A stretch of DNA of 57,642 nt from Lachnospiraceae bacterium (GCA_016291655.1 JAEEYF010000039.1:1-57642); one strand, 5' to 3'; shown: positions 1 to 8,607, counted from the stretch's first letter. Numbers and translations: made by a program. Notes: generated by a model not told the origin, from the letters alone.

Positions 1-170
1 TATTTGTTCCGTTATTCTTTACTGTTCTTAAGGTTGTCCTTAAGTTTGAAAATCAATGTTAATTGAATTTTCAGGGTTGTTTAGCTGTTTAATTATCAAG
101 GTTCTTTTTGCGTTTTGCTCTCTCGCAAAGCGCTCGATTAGGATACCACCGAAAAAAGACTTTGTCAATA
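1..170 (-). promoter_or_regulatory. Promoter and leader of a ribosomal RNA operon running leftwards out of the window
   Basis: On the minus strand a TTGACA box (168-163) and a TATCCT box (145-140) are separated by exactly 17 bp. A-rich tracts upstream (171-200) look like an UP element. The transcript would start near 133 and carry a leader whose motif GAACCTTGATAATTAAACAG (about 115-96) resembles the antitermination leader found upstream of 16S rRNA in Firmicutes. No 16S sequence is inside the window, so the rRNA gene itself is inferred to lie left of position 1. Confidence 0.72.
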
Positions 171-196
171 GCTTTTTTTCTTGTTTTTGATTTTTC

Positions 197-225
197 TTAT
201 AATCGCTGATCCCCTTTGATTACAA
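197..225 (-). promoter_or_regulatory. Second, upstream promoter of the rRNA operon (P1 of a tandem pair)
   Basis: On the minus strand TTGTAA (225-220), a 17-bp spacer and TTATAA (202-197) lie about 55 bp upstream of the first rRNA promoter. Tandem promoters are usual for bacterial rRNA operons. The -35 box is not consensus, so this call is weaker than the proximal promoter. Confidence 0.45.
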
Positions 226-529
226 GGCTTAGCCCTGTTTTGTATCTGCAATTGTTCTTATTTTCTAAACATTTAATGCATTTTCACAAAGGCTTAAATT
301 ATCTGATTTTCACGCCATCCTCTCATCATTTATAAATATATTTACCAAATCTCCTTGCGTTCACTGCTTTCCGAAACAAAAAAATCGGCGTTAATCAAAA
401 GTTTATTCTTTTTTCCGCTTTTGATGTGGTTTTGTTGGACTTTCGTCGTATATTTGGTGTACTTTACATTATATAATGCGATTGTAAACATCAAAAAGCT
501 TATAAGAGAACCCCTCATAACCCCAATAA

Positions 530-578
530 TTTTTACAGCCCCGTATCAATATCCCCTGTTGATGCGAGGCTGTAAAAA
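530..578. other. Long near-perfect hairpin in the gap between the rRNA promoter and the Hpt gene
   Basis: An 11-bp perfect stem (530-540 with 568-578, TTTTTACAGCC/GGCTGTAAAAA) continues after one mismatch into eight more pairs (542-549 with 559-566, one of them a T-G wobble). The loop is 9 nt. Neither strand has the T-run of a normal terminator directly after the stem. It lies between two outward-facing units in the 226-619 gap, where I see no convincing gene. It could be a protein site or an untranslated RNA structure. Confidence 0.5.
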
Positions 579-619
579 ATTTACGGACTTTTTGATCTCA
601 GATCTCTTTCAAGCTCTGC

Positions 620-648
620 TTGATGCGATCGACAAAATAGATTACAAT
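620..648 (+). promoter_or_regulatory. Sigma-A promoter of the Hpt gene
   Basis: TTGATG (620-625), 17-bp spacer, TACAAT (643-648). The expected start near 655 is about 40 nt before the ATG at 696, which has the ribosome binding site TAGGAGG. Confidence 0.65.
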
Positions 649-695
649 GTATATGTTCTCTTAAAAATAATTTCTTTTTACATATAGGAGGTTTT

Positions 696-1061
696 ATGAA
701 ATTATCGGATTGCTATTCTACTCTTGAAGGTGATTTTGAAGGGGTCAGATCGCGTTTAATGCGGGAAGCTTCTATCAGCAAGTTTTTGATCATGTTTCTC
801 AAAGACACACAGTACAATGAATTCCACGCTTCTTACGAAGCCGCAGACTGGGAAAATGCATTCAGAAACATTCACACGCTCAAAGGCACCTGCCTTAACC
901 TCGGAATATCAAAGCTTGCAGGCATAGCAAGCGACATCACCGAAAAGTTACGCAACGGCTCACCTTCCGACGACCTCACAGCTCCCGTTCAGCTTCTGGA
1001 TCTCGAATACGAACGAACCATTGACATCATTAGGGAATATGCCGAAAATCCCGAATGCTGA
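696..1061 (+). CDS. Hpt (histidine phosphotransfer) domain protein
   Basis: A 121-residue protein that is a single Hpt domain. The phosphoacceptor motif is clear: His60 in IHTLKGTC, the H-x-x-K-G signature of Hpt proteins, followed by a helix typical of the four-helix bundle. Hpt domains pass phosphate between receiver domains of hybrid kinases and response regulators in the cytoplasm. No kinase or receiver gene is adjacent, so the partner must be elsewhere; two orphan receivers lie at about 33 and 34 kb. The start is set by TAGGAGG 7 nt upstream and its own promoter. It converges on the AAA+ gene at 1084 and shares a terminator with it. Confidence 0.85.
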   Translation: MKLSDCYSTLEGDFEGVRSRLMREASISKFLIMFLKDTQYNEFHASYEAADWENAFRNIHTLKGTCLNLGISKLAGIASDITEKLRNGSPSDDLTAPVQLLDLEYERTIDIIREYAENPEC

Positions 1062-1086
1062 AAAAGCCCCGAGCGGGGCTTTTTTA
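1060..1086. terminator. Bidirectional terminator between the Hpt gene and the AAA+ ATPase gene
   Basis: The stem AGCCCC (1065-1070) with GGGGCT (1075-1080) has a GAGC loop, with A5 before and T6 after. It therefore works as a rho-independent terminator on both strands, between convergent stop codons only 23 bp apart. Confidence 0.85.
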
Positions 1087-2604
1087 TATGCTGTTTCTCT
1101 CGTTAAACTCCTTCAGTTTTTCCAGATCCTCAGCGGACACGCTGCTCTTTATCTTGTCCCGAACCTCTTCAATGTCCTTCTTTCCGATCTTATGCTCTTT
1201 TCCCGAACTGATCGACTCAACGATCGCGTTCATCTTGAGTTTTTCACACACCTCTTTGATGTCCGCACCGTTGCAGCCTTCGGTAAGACGCACAAGGCTA
1301 TCCGTATCGAGTCCCTCATCATGAGGCAGATCGGATAACTGCATTTCAAACATCTTCTTTCTTGCTGCCCTATCCGGCAAGGGAATGTAGATCATCTCAT
1401 CAAACCTTCCGGGACGTAAAAAGGCGGTATCTATCATCCATGGCTTATTTGTTGCCGCTATGACAAATATCAAAGCCTCATTGTCAGAGGTTCCCACGCC
1501 CTGCATCTCAGCCAGTATCTCAGGCACCAGATCGTTATTGGCATTCACTGCCTCATCGGTCCTCTTTGCCCCTATAGCCTCAAACTCGTCGAAAAAGATC
1601 ACTGCTCTTTTGGCTTCTCTCGCCTTTTCAAATATGCTTCTGACCTGCTTCTCCGATTCTCCGTACCACTTGGATTTTATGTCCGAGCACTTGAGAGAAA
1701 AGAACACCGCATCGATCTCGTTGGAGACCGCTTCCGCAAACATGGTCTTTCCCGTTCCAGGAAGCCCGTACAGCAAAAGACCGCCTCCGATCTTCTTATT
1801 ATATTTCTCATACAGATCGCCGTGAGTGATGGGAAGTATGACCTTTTCCCTGAAGGCCTTCTTCGCTTCCTCCATGCCTGCTATGTCATCAAGCCTGATG
1901 CCGGTCCTGCTCTTATAGGTCAGTTTTCCTTCATCGCCGAAAGCCTCATCCTCCAAGTATCCCGCTTCCGGATCATTCTTCCGAAGGAACGTGCATATAT
2001 ATACCGAACAGGTAAGGAGAAATGCTGCGATCAACAGTATCACCAAAGGCACCCAACTCCAGCTTCCCGTAGCATATCCGAATGTCACATAAGGGATGAG
2101 AACAACACCGATCAAAAACAGATGGAAGCGCAAGCTGTTCACCTTTGCTCCCAGCGCCAAAGCTATCATCGTTAAGAAAACCAGGACTACTGTGGTCACC
2201 ACGATCCACAGCCTGTAAGTTTCCTTGAAACTCCTATACTCGGGTTTCCATGAAATCAGACGTCCCTCATCGATCTTCCCGTCCACCTCGAAAACGCAAA
2301 GAATCTTACTGGTCTTATTGTTTCTGATATTGCAATTAAATCTCTTCTCACTGTACGTGACCATTTCTCCGTCCGAATAGCAATTCACCCGCAAGGTGAT
2401 ACTGCTCATCCCGCAGATCGAAGTATTATTAATGTATGCCTTAAGGTCGATCCTTGTTTTATCCTTTGTTTGGTCATATGTATAGGAAAACTCCATATCT
2501 CCGATCAGAGAATAGGTTTTTTCCGTTAACCGACAGCCGCTCAGCACAACGCAAAACACTATCGTACACAGTGCCGGATATATTTTCAAAAGAAATCTGT
2601 TCAT
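1084..2604 (-). CDS. Membrane-anchored AAA+ ATPase with lipoprotein signal, spastin/Vps4-like ATPase domain
   Basis: 506 residues. The N-terminus is a lipoprotein signal with lipobox LSGC (Cys24). It is followed by about 105 residues predicted outside the membrane, three hydrophobic segments (about 131-153, 159-176, 182-207), and one cytoplasmic AAA domain. That domain has Walker A GLPGTGKT (280-287), pore loop KWYG (312-315), Walker B VIFFDE (335-340) and the second region of homology with RPGRFDE. The FtsH-like C-terminal HExxH protease is absent, so this is not FtsH, which is encoded at 27052. Single-AAA proteins of this clade remodel proteins or assemblies; the substrate is unknown. A lipid-anchored extracellular domain fused to such an ATPase is an uncommon layout. 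It is monocistronic with its own promoter. Confidence 0.75.
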   Translation of the reverse strand: MNRFLLKIYPALCTIVFCVVLSGCRLTEKTYSLIGDMEFSYTYDQTKDKTRIDLKAYINNTSICGMSSITLRVNCYSDGEMVTYSEKRFNCNIRNNKTSKILCVFEVDGKIDEGRLISWKPEYRSFKETYRLWIVVTTVVLVFLTMIALALGAKVNSLRFHLFLIGVVLIPYVTFGYATGSWSWVPLVILLIAAFLLTCSVYICTFLRKNDPEAGYLEDEAFGDEGKLTYKSRTGIRLDDIAGMEEAKKAFREKVILPITHGDLYEKYNKKIGGGLLLYGLPGTGKTMFAEAVSNEIDAVFFSLKCSDIKSKWYGESEKQVRSIFEKAREAKRAVIFFDEFEAIGAKRTDEAVNANNDLVPEILAEMQGVGTSDNEALIFVIAATNKPWMIDTAFLRPGRFDEMIYIPLPDRAARKKMFEMQLSDLPHDEGLDTDSLVRLTEGCNGADIKEVCEKLKMNAIVESISSGKEHKIGKKDIEEVRDKIKSSVSAEDLEKLKEFNERNSI

Positions 2605-2662
2605 ATTAAGACTTGATCCCCTCCGCTAAAACAACCGTTTCCGCTGAAATCCGTTTTAGAGA

Positions 2663-2691
2663 ATTATATTTCAAAGTTATTCAGCCGTCAA
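2663..2691 (-). promoter_or_regulatory. Promoter of the AAA+ ATPase gene
   Basis: Minus strand: TTGACG (2691-2686), 17-bp spacer, TATAAT (2668-2663). The start falls about 50 nt upstream of the ATG at 2604. Confidence 0.7.
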
Positions 2692-2711
2692 GCAAGCTCT
2701 GAGAGTCAAAG

Positions 2712-2748
2712 AAAAGAAAAAACCACCTTTGTTTTCACAAAAGTGGTT
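2712..2748 (-). terminator. Terminator of the tRNA-Ser pair
   Basis: On the minus strand AACCAC plus TTTTG pairs with CAAAG plus GTGGTT (2748-2721), followed by TTTTTTCTTTTC. It lies 8 nt past the 3' end of the second tRNA. Confidence 0.75.
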
Positions 2749-2755
2749 CATTGAC

Positions 2756-2844
2756 CGGAGAAAGAGGGATTTGAACCCTCGCGCCGCTATTAACGACCTG
2801 CACCCTTTCCAGGGGTGTCCCTTCAGCCTCTTGGGTATTTCTCC
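2756..2844 (-). tRNA. tRNA-Ser, anticodon GGA
   Basis: A full cloverleaf reads on the minus strand: acceptor GGAGAAA/TTTCTCC (2844-2838 with 2763-2757) and discriminator G (2756). The anticodon stem CACCC/GGGTG has loop CTGGAAA, giving anticodon GGA. A long variable arm is present, as in serine tRNAs, and the T-arm carries GTTCAAATC. CCA is not encoded. Confidence 0.93.
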
Positions 2845-2898
2845 AAAAGCCCGGCTACATGCCAAGAATATTAAATTGAGATCTCCTTGTGAGATCAA

Positions 2899-2984
2899 CG
2901 GAGAGCAAGGGATTCGAACCCCTGTGGGCTTTCGCCCTAACGGTTTTCAAGACCGCCCCGTTATGACCGCTTCGGTAGCTCTCC
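2899..2984 (-). tRNA. tRNA-Ser, anticodon TGA
   Basis: Minus strand cloverleaf: acceptor GGAGAGC/GCTCTCC and discriminator G (2899). The anticodon arm CGGT-CTTGAAA-ACCG gives anticodon TGA. A class II variable arm (GGGC-GAAA-GCCC) is present and the T-loop is GTTCGAATC. CCA is not encoded. It is transcribed first, 54 nt upstream of the GGA isoacceptor, from the promoter at 3011-3039. Confidence 0.93.
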
Positions 2985-3010
2985 ATACGTTTCTCAAAAC
3001 GTGCTTAAGC

Positions 3011-3039
3011 ATATTACCACAGAGAAACTTTTAAGTCAA
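3011..3039 (-). promoter_or_regulatory. Promoter of the tRNA-Ser pair
   Basis: Minus strand: TTGACT (3039-3034), 17-bp spacer, TAATAT (3016-3011), about 25 bp ahead of the first tRNA. Confidence 0.75.
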
Positions 3040-3067
3040 GCAAATTTTATCAATATTTCGTACACTT

Positions 3068-3832
3068 TCAACTCAGGGATAACCTTGATCCCGCTGTTCC
3101 CTTGTTTCTTAAAGAAAGTATATCCGCAGCTTTTTTCAGATCCGCCGCTGTGGTGATCTTAATGTTTTCCGCCTTTCCCTCAAGCATATATATGCTGCCC
3201 GTTCCGTACTTAAGGACCGCCGATGCATCATCGGTTATTGAGGTATCCTTATTTTCAATCGCCGCCCGATAGCTGTTTAACGCATTGTTAAGTTCAAAGC
3301 ACTGAGGCGTCTGTGCCAGCCAGGTCCGTTTTCTGTCGGGTGTGAATGAGATGTTTCCGTTTTCATCCGCCACCTGGACCGTATCCGTGGCAGGAACTCC
3401 GACCACACAGGAACCCTTTGTCGTAACATGCTCAATAGCCGCATTGATGGTTTCCACCGCTATGCAGGGGCGTGCTCCGTCATGGATCAGGCAAAAGTCC
3501 GTTTTGCCGCTGTCCTCTTCCGTTTTCGCATTCGCCTTCCCACGTCTCTCAGCGGCAGCTTTGAGACCGGAATAAACCGAATCATACCTGTTTTCGCCGC
3601 CGACCGCTATCGCTGCGCACTTTGATATGCCATACTTTTCTATGATCTCTTTGAGGCAATAGTCCGCATCTTTTTCCGAACAGACAAGAATAATCTCGTC
3701 TGCCCTGCTTTCTTCAAAAGCCGAAAGACTCCATGCAAGCACGGGTTTTTGGCATAAGGGCATATATTGTTTGGGTATTTCTCCGCCGAATCTTTTTCCC
3801 GATCCGCCGGCAAGAACGATGGCTGTAATCAC
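3068..3832 (-). CDS. ispD: 2-C-methyl-D-erythritol 4-phosphate cytidylyltransferase
   Basis: 254 residues, close to the usual 230-240 plus a short tail. IspD joins MEP to CTP in the non-mevalonate isoprenoid pathway in the cytoplasm. The nucleotide-binding motif [17 protein letters not shown] (residues 7-23) is intact, as are the VHDGARP-like segment (IHDGARPCI) and the C-terminal KITTAADL. The start is a GTG that overlaps the tsaD stop as GTGA, so translation is probably coupled. It is the last gene of the leftward operon that begins with tex. The MEP pathway also feeds undecaprenol for the cell wall. Confidence 0.93.
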   Translation of the reverse strand: MITAIVLAGGSGKRFGGEIPKQYMPLCQKPVLAWSLSAFEESRADEIILVCSEKDADYCLKEIIEKYGISKCAAIAVGGENRYDSVYSGLKAAAERRGKANAKTEEDSGKTDFCLIHDGARPCIAVETINAAIEHVTTKGSCVVGVPATDTVQVADENGNISFTPDRKRTWLAQTPQCFELNNALNSYRAAIENKDTSITDDASAVLKYGTGSIYMLEGKAENIKITTAADLKKAADILSLRNKGTAGSRLSLS

Positions 3833-4851
3833 TTTCTCTCTCCAAGTTTCAGATTGGGGATCGCATTCAGGTCAAGACCGCTGAAATTCCCCTTAAGGAA
3901 TTCGTAATATGCCGCAGCCCCTATCATTGCTGCATTGTCAGTGCAATATATCGGGGATGGATAGATCATTTCAAGACCGCGTTTTTCACACGCTTCCTTC
4001 ATTCCCGCGCGAAGAGCCGAATTTGAAGCAACTCCGCCCGCAAGTGCCACTTTCTTGAAGCCGTATTCCTTTGCGGCATGCATGGTCCTTTCAACCAGAA
4101 CATCAACCACCGCTGCCTGGAAAGAAGCCGCCACATCGTTTCGGTTGATCTCCTCACCCTTCATCTCCGCCTGATTGAGATAGTTGAGGACCGCGGATTT
4201 AAGTCCGGAAAAGCTGAAGTCATAGGGGCACTCATCCACCTTCGCCCGGGGAAAGGCTATAGCTTTGGGATTTCCTTCCTTCGCAACCTTATCGATCTTG
4301 GGTCCTCCGGGATAACCGAGTCCGATGGCACGAGCCACTTTGTCATATGCTTCGCCGGCAGCATCATCGTGTGTTCTTCCGAGGATCTCATATTCTCCGT
4401 AATCCTTCATTATAACAAGATGTGTATGTCCGCCGGACACTATAAGGCACAAAAAAGGCGGCTCAAGATCGGGATGTTCGAGGAAATTCGCCGAAACATG
4501 GCCTTCTATATGATGTACTCCGATAAGAGGAAGTCCAGAAGCATAAGCCACTGCCTTTGCGGCGGAAACCCCCACAAGAAGCGGGCCGACAAGTCCCGGA
4601 CCGTAGGTTACGGCAATGGCATCCAGGTCTTTAAGGCCGAGCCCTGCGTCAGTCAACGCCTGTTCTATGACCGGATTTACCTTTTCAATATGCTTTCTTG
4701 AAGCTATCTCGGGAACTACGCCTCCGTATAGAGTGTGCAGATCGATCTGGGAATAGATCACATTCGAAAGGACCTTTCTGCCGTTTTCAATTACAGCCGC
4801 AGCAGTTTCATCACATGATGACTCTATTGCGAGTATCTTGATATCTTTCAT
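3829..4851 (-). CDS. tsaD: tRNA N6-adenosine threonylcarbamoyltransferase TsaD
   Basis: 340 residues, normal length. TsaD transfers the threonylcarbamoyl group to A37 of ANN-decoding tRNAs, in a complex with TsaB and TsaE, both encoded upstream in the same operon. The N-terminus IESSCDET, the metal-binding HxxxH (His114/His118 in HHIEGHVS), VSGGHTHL and GGVASN near the C-terminus are the family signatures. Having tsaB, tsaD and tsaE on one transcript suggests balanced synthesis of the complex. Confidence 0.96.
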   Translation of the reverse strand: MKDIKILAIESSCDETAAAVIENGRKVLSNVIYSQIDLHTLYGGVVPEIASRKHIEKVNPVIEQALTDAGLGLKDLDAIAVTYGPGLVGPLLVGVSAAKAVAYASGLPLIGVHHIEGHVSANFLEHPDLEPPFLCLIVSGGHTHLVIMKDYGEYEILGRTHDDAAGEAYDKVARAIGLGYPGGPKIDKVAKEGNPKAIAFPRAKVDECPYDFSFSGLKSAVLNYLNQAEMKGEEINRNDVAASFQAAVVDVLVERTMHAAKEYGFKKVALAGGVASNSALRAGMKEACEKRGLEMIYPSPIYCTDNAAMIGAAAYYEFLKGNFSGLDLNAIPNLKLGERK

Positions 4852-4889
4852 TTTAAACCTTCTTACTAAATGTTTTTACCGATCTGTAT

Positions 4890-5480
4890 CTAAAGTTCGG
4901 GGAATTCAACAGGTTCCGTCAGCTCCCAGCCGACGATCTTCCATCTCCCGTTCTCATCTTCTCTCAAAGCAAACTTCTCATATGTTTTTTCAAGACCGTT
5001 CTCTCCCTTGACTATAAACAAAGCCACGATGGAAGCCATATTTTTGCCGTCCTTCGTGTATCTTTCAGCCTGACTTTCGAGCTGAATGTTCGTAACGGGT
5101 ATGGATTTGCCGGTTTCCTTGAACAGCGTGATCTCGTCATAAAGCTTATTTGCATATCTGTCCCTTGGATTGATCTCAAGCAGTTCATCGTCATAAAGAA
5201 GTCTCAGCATGTCCACAAGCCGATAAAACTCTTCTTCGCTGTATTTGCCGGTCATCAGGCAGACGTTGATCCTCTGGTAGAGCCTCACCACTTCCCGCAC
5301 GGTAGAGGGATAGAAACGGTCAATGTCCTTGGCTGTAAGGATCTGCGCTTCCGTGCTCGTATTCTTGCCATCGTTAAAAACCGACTTGTCGTTCCGATTG
5401 TTTACCGTATAGAATATGATCCAGATAACGAGTCCGACCAGGACCAGACTGCCTATTAAGACTCCGATGTGCTTTTTCAT
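4890..5480 (-). CDS. Small membrane-anchored protein of unknown function
   Basis: 196 residues. One N-terminal transmembrane segment (about residues 5-25, after Met-Lys-Lys-His) is followed by a soluble domain of about 165 residues predicted outside the cell. The C-terminal part (EKTYEKFALREDENGRWKIVGWEL) reads like the beta sheet of an NTF2/DUF4878-like fold, but this is only a pattern impression. It sits between RNase Z and tsaD in the housekeeping operon. I do not recognise a function. Confidence 0.7.
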   Translation of the reverse strand: MKKHIGVLIGSLVLVGLVIWIIFYTVNNRNDKSVFNDGKNTSTEAQILTAKDIDRFYPSTVREVVRLYQRINVCLMTGKYSEEEFYRLVDMLRLLYDDELLEINPRDRYANKLYDEITLFKETGKSIPVTNIQLESQAERYTKDGKNMASIVALFIVKGENGLEKTYEKFALREDENGRWKIVGWELTEPVEFPEL

Positions 5481-5508
5481 GCTTCTACCTCGTCAATTAA
5501 TACAGTTC

Positions 5509-6420
5509 TCATTCTTCTTCAAAACGAAGAGTTACGCTTTGCCCGTCCTCAGCGCATACCGTGTTGGGGAATATGCTCCTGGCAAGTCCGAGAAAATCCT
5601 TGGGGCGGTTCATGGAAGGGCTGTAATGAGTCAGCCACATCTCGGAAACCTCCGCCTGTACCGCCATTTTGGCCGCTTCACGGAAAGTCATATGCTTCTT
5701 CTTCACGGCATCGGCCTGTTTTTCAGGCTCACCGTACATGCCTTCGCATATGAAAAGATCCGAATGCATTGCATTTTTAACTATGGATTCTGTGGGTCTG
5801 GTGTCTGTACAGTAAGTGACCTTCAGTCCTTTACGCTCAGGTCCGAGGACCATATCCGGCGAGAACACTTTACCGTCCTCTTCGATCACCTCGCCTTTTT
5901 GCAGTCTGTTCCAATATTTCAGCGGAATGCCCGCACTCTTTGCCCGTTCCGCATCAAATCTTCCGGCGCGTTTGATCTCAAGTGCATATCCGTAGCAGGT
6001 GACATTGTGGTTCACCTTAAAGGCCTTGATCTCGTAGCCGTTCAAAGAAAAATCCTCTTCTTTCTCGTTGATCTCGATCATATTGATCTCAAAGGGTAAC
6101 TCAGGTGCTATGATGCGAAGCGCGCTCACAACCTTTTCCAGCCCCTTGGGTCCTATCATTGTGACCGGCTCCGTTCTCTCCGCATTTCCCATCGAAAGCA
6201 AAAGTCCGGGAAGCCCGCTGATATGATCGCCGTGATAATGGGTAAAAAGGATGCAGTCTATGTCGTGAAAACTGAGACCTGCCTGACGGATCGCAACCTG
6301 TGTGCCTTCTCCCGCGTCTATCAATATGCCTTTGCCGTTGTATCTTACCATCAGAGCGGTAAGCCATCTCTTGGGAAGGGGCATCATTCCGCCCGTTCCG
6401 AGTAAAGTCAAATCTAACAT
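5509..6420 (-). CDS. rnz: Ribonuclease Z
   Basis: 303 residues, typical short-form RNase Z (ElaC type). It cuts the 3' trailer of tRNA precursors. The metallo-beta-lactamase signature H-Y-H-G-D-H (residues 61-66) and the later zinc ligands (CTDTRP, and THYSPS near the C-terminus) are present. This matters locally because the two tRNA-Ser genes lack an encoded CCA and so should need RNase Z. The start has GAGGATTTGA directly upstream. Confidence 0.93.
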   Translation of the reverse strand: MLDLTLLGTGGMMPLPKRWLTALMVRYNGKGILIDAGEGTQVAIRQAGLSFHDIDCILFTHYHGDHISGLPGLLLSMGNAERTEPVTMIGPKGLEKVVSALRIIAPELPFEINMIEINEKEEDFSLNGYEIKAFKVNHNVTCYGYALEIKRAGRFDAERAKSAGIPLKYWNRLQKGEVIEEDGKVFSPDMVLGPERKGLKVTYCTDTRPTESIVKNAMHSDLFICEGMYGEPEKQADAVKKKHMTFREAAKMAVQAEVSEMWLTHYSPSMNRPKDFLGLARSIFPNTVCAEDGQSVTLRFEEE

Positions 6421-6449
6421 TCAAATCCTCTTAGTGTGTTTATTCTTCA

Positions 6450-6896
6450 TCATTCGATGTTAAGTCTCATAATGATGGCATCTTCCTTCGGAAGCTCGTA
6501 AAAGCCTTTCCGAAGACCGACGTCTTTAAAGCCCAACTTGGAGTATAAGGCCTTGGCAGGCTCATTGCCCGCTCTGACTTCAAGAAACATATCCTTAACC
6601 TCAAGCTTTTTTGCCCGGTTTATCAGTTCATTCATCATTCTTAAAGCAATCCCTCTGCCGCGCATATCTTCTCTGACACAGACATTCGGTATCTCGGCTT
6701 CATCCAGAACATAGTAAAAGCAGCAATACCCGAGGATATCGTCCTCATCCTCATCGGGAACCGCCACCAAAAGACAATAGTTCTCCTGTAAAATGGAGCC
6801 CTCGAAATTATCCCGACTCCAAGGCATGGAAAAGGTGGCTTTTTCAATCTCGCTCACCCTGTCACAGTCTTTTATTGTCATTTCACGTATCTTCAT
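6450..6896 (-). CDS. rimI: Ribosomal-protein-alanine N-acetyltransferase, GNAT family
   Basis: 148 residues, the normal size for RimI. GNAT fold: N-terminal IREMTIKDCDRVSEIEKATF, the acetyl-CoA motif VREDMRGRGIALRMM, and the C-terminal AKALYSKLGFKDVGLRKGFY typical of RimI. It acetylates the N-terminus of ribosomal protein S18 and possibly others. The tsaB-rimI pairing is standard in Firmicutes. SD GGGGAAGTT precedes the ATG. Confidence 0.92.
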   Translation of the reverse strand: MKIREMTIKDCDRVSEIEKATFSMPWSRDNFEGSILQENYCLLVAVPDEDEDDILGYCCFYYVLDEAEIPNVCVREDMRGRGIALRMMNELINRAKKLEVKDMFLEVRAGNEPAKALYSKLGFKDVGLRKGFYELPKEDAIIMRLNIE

Positions 6897-6942
6897 AACT
6901 TCCCCGATATGATACCTTCCCCTTGGTTAAAGCTGTTGCACG

Positions 6943-7641
6943 TTATTTTTCGTTTCTTTCCCTCTCCGCCTGAGAAAGACGCAGGTAGTCCGGCACATGT
7001 TTGTCCGCCTCCACCGCAAGACCTTCCTTGAACAGTTCCAACGCTCTGACCGCAAGACTTCCCGCTCTCTGCACCGAATTATTGATCGGTGCAAAGAGCA
7101 TTTTTACTTTAACCTTCTCCTTGAGTATCTCCTTAAACACCGGTACTCCGTCTCCCAGAAAGATGACCGGCTCGTTCATTTCGTTAACCGTATCTATGAT
7201 ATCATCTATGCCTACGGCCATACTGTCCCTGATGATCTCAAAGCCGTCCCCGTCATTTCTGTATATGCCCGTATAAACCTGATTGCGACGTGCATCCATC
7301 AAGGGAACGATCAGACCGTCAAAGCCGAAAATGTCTGCCGCTATCGTTTGGGTCGTCGGAACTGCCACAATGGGCTTTTTCAACGCAAGTCCGAGCCCCT
7401 TTGCGGTAGCTGAACCGATCCTTAGGCCCGTAAAACTTCCCGGACCACCCGAAACCGCTATGGCATCTATCTCCTCCAAAGAAGTTCCGGTGCTTTTAAC
7501 AACCTCATCCAGCATGGGAAGAAGTGTCTGAGAGTGCGTCAGTTTCAAGTTCAGGCTGAATTCACCTATGATCTTTTCTTCGGTAGCCACGGCACATGAT
7601 GCCACAAGTCCCGAAGCTTCAATTGCCAATATTTTACTCAT
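6943..7641 (-). CDS. tsaB: tRNA threonylcarbamoyladenosine biosynthesis protein TsaB
   Basis: 232 residues. ASKHA-fold partner of TsaD without its own catalytic site. The N-terminal ILAIEASG and the family motif GGPGSFTGLRIG (residues 65-76) are present. It lies directly after tsaE (5 bp gap) and before rimI. Confidence 0.93.
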   Translation of the reverse strand: MSKILAIEASGLVASCAVATEEKIIGEFSLNLKLTHSQTLLPMLDEVVKSTGTSLEEIDAIAVSGGPGSFTGLRIGSATAKGLGLALKKPIVAVPTTQTIAADIFGFDGLIVPLMDARRNQVYTGIYRNDGDGFEIIRDSMAVGIDDIIDTVNEMNEPVIFLGDGVPVFKEILKEKVKVKMLFAPINNSVQRAGSLAVRALELFKEGLAVEADKHVPDYLRLSQAERERNEK

Positions 7642-7645
7642 TAAA

Positions 7646-8080
7646 TCAAGCCTTCCTGATCTCTATGCTTCTGTAATCGAAGCCCTTTTCCGGATCTTTT
7701 TTGATGGTAACCCTGGTACAGTTTTCGGGCAGCAGTTCTTCTATCTTCTCCGCCCACTCCACAAGGGACACCCCTTGTCCGAAAAAACAGTCCTCATAGC
7801 CGATCTCATCCATTTCGTCAGGATCGTCGATCCTGTATACATCAAAATGATAGAGGGGCATCCTGCCATCCTCATAGACCTGAACTATCGTAAACGTCGG
7901 GCTTACAACAGGCTCCGTAATTCCAAGTCCCTTGGCAAAGCCCTTGGTAAAGACGGTTTTTCCGACACCAAGATCTCCCGAAAGGCATATAATGTCTCCG
8001 GGCTTTGAATCCATAGCCATATCATATGCTATTTTTGTTGTTTCCTCGGCAGAATTCGAGAAAAGTATCTTTGTTTCCAT
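7646..8080 (-). CDS. tsaE: tRNA threonylcarbamoyladenosine biosynthesis ATPase TsaE
   Basis: 144 residues. P-loop GDLGVGKT (residues 35-42), then FTKGFAKGLG and the typical SPTFTIVQVY stretch. The HFDVYRI motif of TsaE is also present. It supplies the ATPase that recycles the TsaB-TsaD complex. Confidence 0.94.
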   Translation of the reverse strand: METKILFSNSAEETTKIAYDMAMDSKPGDIICLSGDLGVGKTVFTKGFAKGLGITEPVVSPTFTIVQVYEDGRMPLYHFDVYRIDDPDEMDEIGYEDCFFGQGVSLVEWAEKIEELLPENCTRVTIKKDPEKGFDYRSIEIRKA

Positions 8081-8088
8081 ATTTTTTC

Positions 8089-8595
8089 CTATTTCTTAAG
8101 TTTAACACAGCCCGGCGGGCACATCTCGCGAAGAAGCGCCTTGAATGCAGGCAATTCTTCTCCTATGCATGCTTTTGGAAGTATCGTGGCACCGTTGTTA
8201 CCGGTAAAGAGCAAAATGCTCTTAAGGGTTTCCTGCGCCAAAAGCACGATCTCCCAGGGAGCTTCCTGGCTTTCCGTCTCCTGGGAAAGCGTGATGCCGT
8301 TCTTGTTGAATGCATAATGAACAGGTTTCGCAAACCCGGGGTTCATCTTCATCTGTCTGTATGCCTTAAACAAAAGCATGGCCGGCGAGATCACCGTGAA
8401 CAGAAGCGCCAGCAATATGAGCGCGATCTTACTGTAGAGCTGATCTCCGTAGCCCATGATCAGAGCGACGACTGCAATAAAGCTGAAGCCGTAATTGATG
8501 ATCCCTCGAAAACCGCTGTACGAATTAACATATAAAAACTCAAAAACGTATCCGGTCTTCATGGAAACCGTAAACTCAATGGTTCTGTCTTCCAT
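8089..8595 (-). CDS. YcxB-like membrane protein
   Basis: 168 residues with two adjacent transmembrane segments (about 33-48 and 56-76). A C-terminal domain of the YcxB type follows: FNKNGITLSQETESQEAPWEIV, then LLFTGNNGATILPKACI. The layout fits the YcxB C-terminal-like family common in Firmicutes; the function is unknown. SD GGAG stands 7 nt before the ATG. It lies between tex and tsaE in the operon. Confidence 0.72.
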   Translation of the reverse strand: MEDRTIEFTVSMKTGYVFEFLYVNSYSGFRGIINYGFSFIAVVALIMGYGDQLYSKIALILLALLFTVISPAMLLFKAYRQMKMNPGFAKPVHYAFNKNGITLSQETESQEAPWEIVLLAQETLKSILLFTGNNGATILPKACIGEELPAFKALLREMCPPGCVKLKK

Positions 8596-8607
8596 ATCTT
8601 TTCTCCG

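Noticed and set aside
355-687. Open frame of 110 codons upstream of the Hpt gene
   Set aside because: It overlaps the long hairpin and the promoter at 620-648, begins with TTG without a ribosome binding site, and its residues (many Phe, Ile, Lys) look like translated AT-rich DNA.
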